From Achromobacter spanius (GTDB lineage Bacteria; Pseudomonadota; Gammaproteobacteria; Burkholderiales; Burkholderiaceae_B), in the NCBI RefSeq assembly GCF_029637605.1, contig NZ_CP121261.1:4960001-5024000 (forward strand): a stretch of DNA of 64,000 bases, written 5' to 3'. Position 1 is the stretch's first letter, and each line of letters opens with the position of its first letter. This document shows positions 63,901-64,000 of the stretch, piece after piece. Below the pieces are notes generated by a model. That model was given only the letters and a program-made list of their open reading frames with translations, was not told where the DNA came from and did not search any database. Made by a program: the position numbers and the translations under genes.

Positions 63901-64000
63901 CCCGGTGGTCGAGCTGAAGAAGCCAACGGGTGAACTGGCGCAAGTGGTGGCGCAGCGCAAGGCCTTCCTCACCGAGTATCAGAACGCGGCCTACGCCAAG
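60977..64000 (+). CDS. fused indolepyruvate ferredoxin oxidoreductase (3' truncated)
   Basis: The first 1008 residues of a single-chain 2-ketoacid ferredoxin oxidoreductase of about 1150-1170 residues (IorA-IorB fused type); the frame runs off the right edge. It decarboxylates indolepyruvate and related aryl-2-ketoacids to acyl-CoA with ferredoxin as acceptor. Domain order visible: an N-terminal pyruvate:ferredoxin-oxidoreductase-type part, a thiamine-diphosphate region near residue 530 (NLGDGTYFHSGL), a two-4Fe-4S insert near 660-705 (CEGCGDCSKASHC and CNKDFSCLKGFCPSF) and a gamma-type domain from about 740 (AGVGGTGVVTIGQLLG). The start ATG at 60977 has TTGGAG. Aromatic amino acid breakdown is the likely role. 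Confidence 0.9.
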   Translation, partial: MNAPLPAAVRTALESVQLDDKYTLESGRAWMSGIHALVRLPMMQRVRDAQAGLNTAGFVSGYRGSPLGGVDQNMWKAAKHLKAHHVEFQPGINEDLAATAVWGSQQVNLFPGAKYDGVFGMWYGKGPGVDRCGDVFKHANAAGTSRHGGVLVVAGDDHPAKSSTLPHQSDHILKACMIPVLFPSSVQEVLDYGLHGWAMSRYAGVWVGMKCITDIVEVSASVDVDPQRVQIQLPEDFILPPDGLNIRLADTPLQQEARLLDYKLYAALAYARANKLNRELWHLPQRDARFGIMTSGKAYLDTRQALSDLGLTETVCQRIGLRLFKVGMVWPLESTGTQQFAEGLDEILVVEEKRQVLEYQLKEELFSWIGSGKKIPRVVGKFDDKDGGEWSVPQGNWLLPAHYEFSPAMVARAIAARLMRFDLPEDVRAGIDARLTFIREREQALARPRVVEERKPWFCSGCPHNTSTRLPEGSRGMAGIGCHYMVRWMDRSTEVYTQMGGEGVPWVGQAPFTEEKHVFANLGDGTYFHSGLLAIRAAVAAKVPITYKILFNDAVAMTGGQPVDGPINVPMISRQVAAEGIDKIVVVTDDPDKYKDISDLASGVPVMHRDELDAVMRDLREHPGVSVLIYDQTCATEKRRRRKRNAYPDPARRVVINERVCEGCGDCSKASHCLSVEPLETEFGRKRKINQSSCNKDFSCLKGFCPSFVTVEGGKLKKPKALSQEGVVDEGVPQPCVPLLDQPYGVFIAGVGGTGVVTIGQLLGMAAHLEGRGCSVLDMAGLAQKGGAVYSHVVLAESPGHLLNTRVAMGEADLLLAGDLVVATSADSMARVRPGRTRVLLNSDTAPTAAFVANPNWTLPGANLTADLQAACGKDKLYAVDAAAMAVALLGDAIYSNPLMMGYAYQKGWIPLSQAALLRAIELNGQQVGNNLTAFAWGRRAAHDPADVARLMANGGVPLAPPEDIIEIKRPRTANPVVELKKPTGELAQVVAQRKAFLTEYQNAAYAK

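Overview
The window comes from a high-GC betaproteobacterial chromosome, most likely Achromobacter or a close Bordetella-group relative (Alcaligenaceae). The reasons are a Bug-type solute-binding protein, a complete LIV-type ABC cassette, metX-metW, a ubiE / ubiJ-ubiB block, a free-standing heptose-phosphate adenylyltransferase, many GntR/LysR regulators and GTG/TTG starts. This is inference from gene content; no rRNA or other marker is present. I see no tRNA, prophage, insertion sequence or CRISPR array. It reads as core chromosome with small catabolic islands.

Layout. 1-4.2 kb: LIV-type ABC transporter (substrate-binding protein cut by the left edge, then livH, livM, livG, livF in overlapping frames). 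4.3-9.1 kb: GntR regulator, formamidase-like hydrolase, LysR regulator, Bug solute receptor and an aspartoacylase/AstE-like zinc hydrolase. 9.1-15.4 kb: lipocalin, gshA, a lipase-like hydrolase, a small lipoprotein, a LuxR-type protein, an AEC transporter and an Ldh2-family dehydrogenase. 15.5-20.6 kb: SAM-II riboswitch with metX-metW, ampG, a tandem universal stress protein behind a perfect FNR-type site, and a UPF0126 membrane protein. 20.7-26.0 kb: GntR regulator, pxpB-pxpC without pxpA, a VOC protein, a LysR regulator and serA. 26.1-33.6 kb (minus strand): copper block (copR-copS-copA-copB-DUF411) and phoB-phoR. 33.7-38.1 kb: ubiE, a Tim44-like protein, ubiJ-ubiB. 38.1-42.3 kb: a diiron ferritin-like protein behind a Pho-box-like site, rfaE2, a tolC-like gene and a pcm-like gene. 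42.5-51.7 kb: thiG-thiD, then vitamin B12 uptake (cobalamin riboswitch, btuB, btuF) divergent from B12-dependent metH. 51.8-58.0 kb: an amidase, then a hexuronate/mannonate island (GntR, dehydrogenase, manD, uxuB) with UxuR-type operators. 58.0-64.0 kb: a methyltransferase with a divergent HTH regulator, mutY, and a fused indolepyruvate ferredoxin oxidoreductase cut by the right edge.

Themes. Methionine and B12 metabolism are linked: metX-metW sits under a SAM riboswitch, and B12-dependent metH is divergent from B12-riboswitched btuB-btuF. Phosphate control (phoB-phoR) appears together with a possible Pho box on the diiron protein.

The least explained signal is a family of 66-bp elements. 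Six copies occur in two convergent intergenic regions (24671-24849 and 39843-40225). Their ends are conserved, their interiors vary, their length is fixed and neighbours alternate in orientation. In the first region the conserved end supplies the stop codon of both flanking genes.
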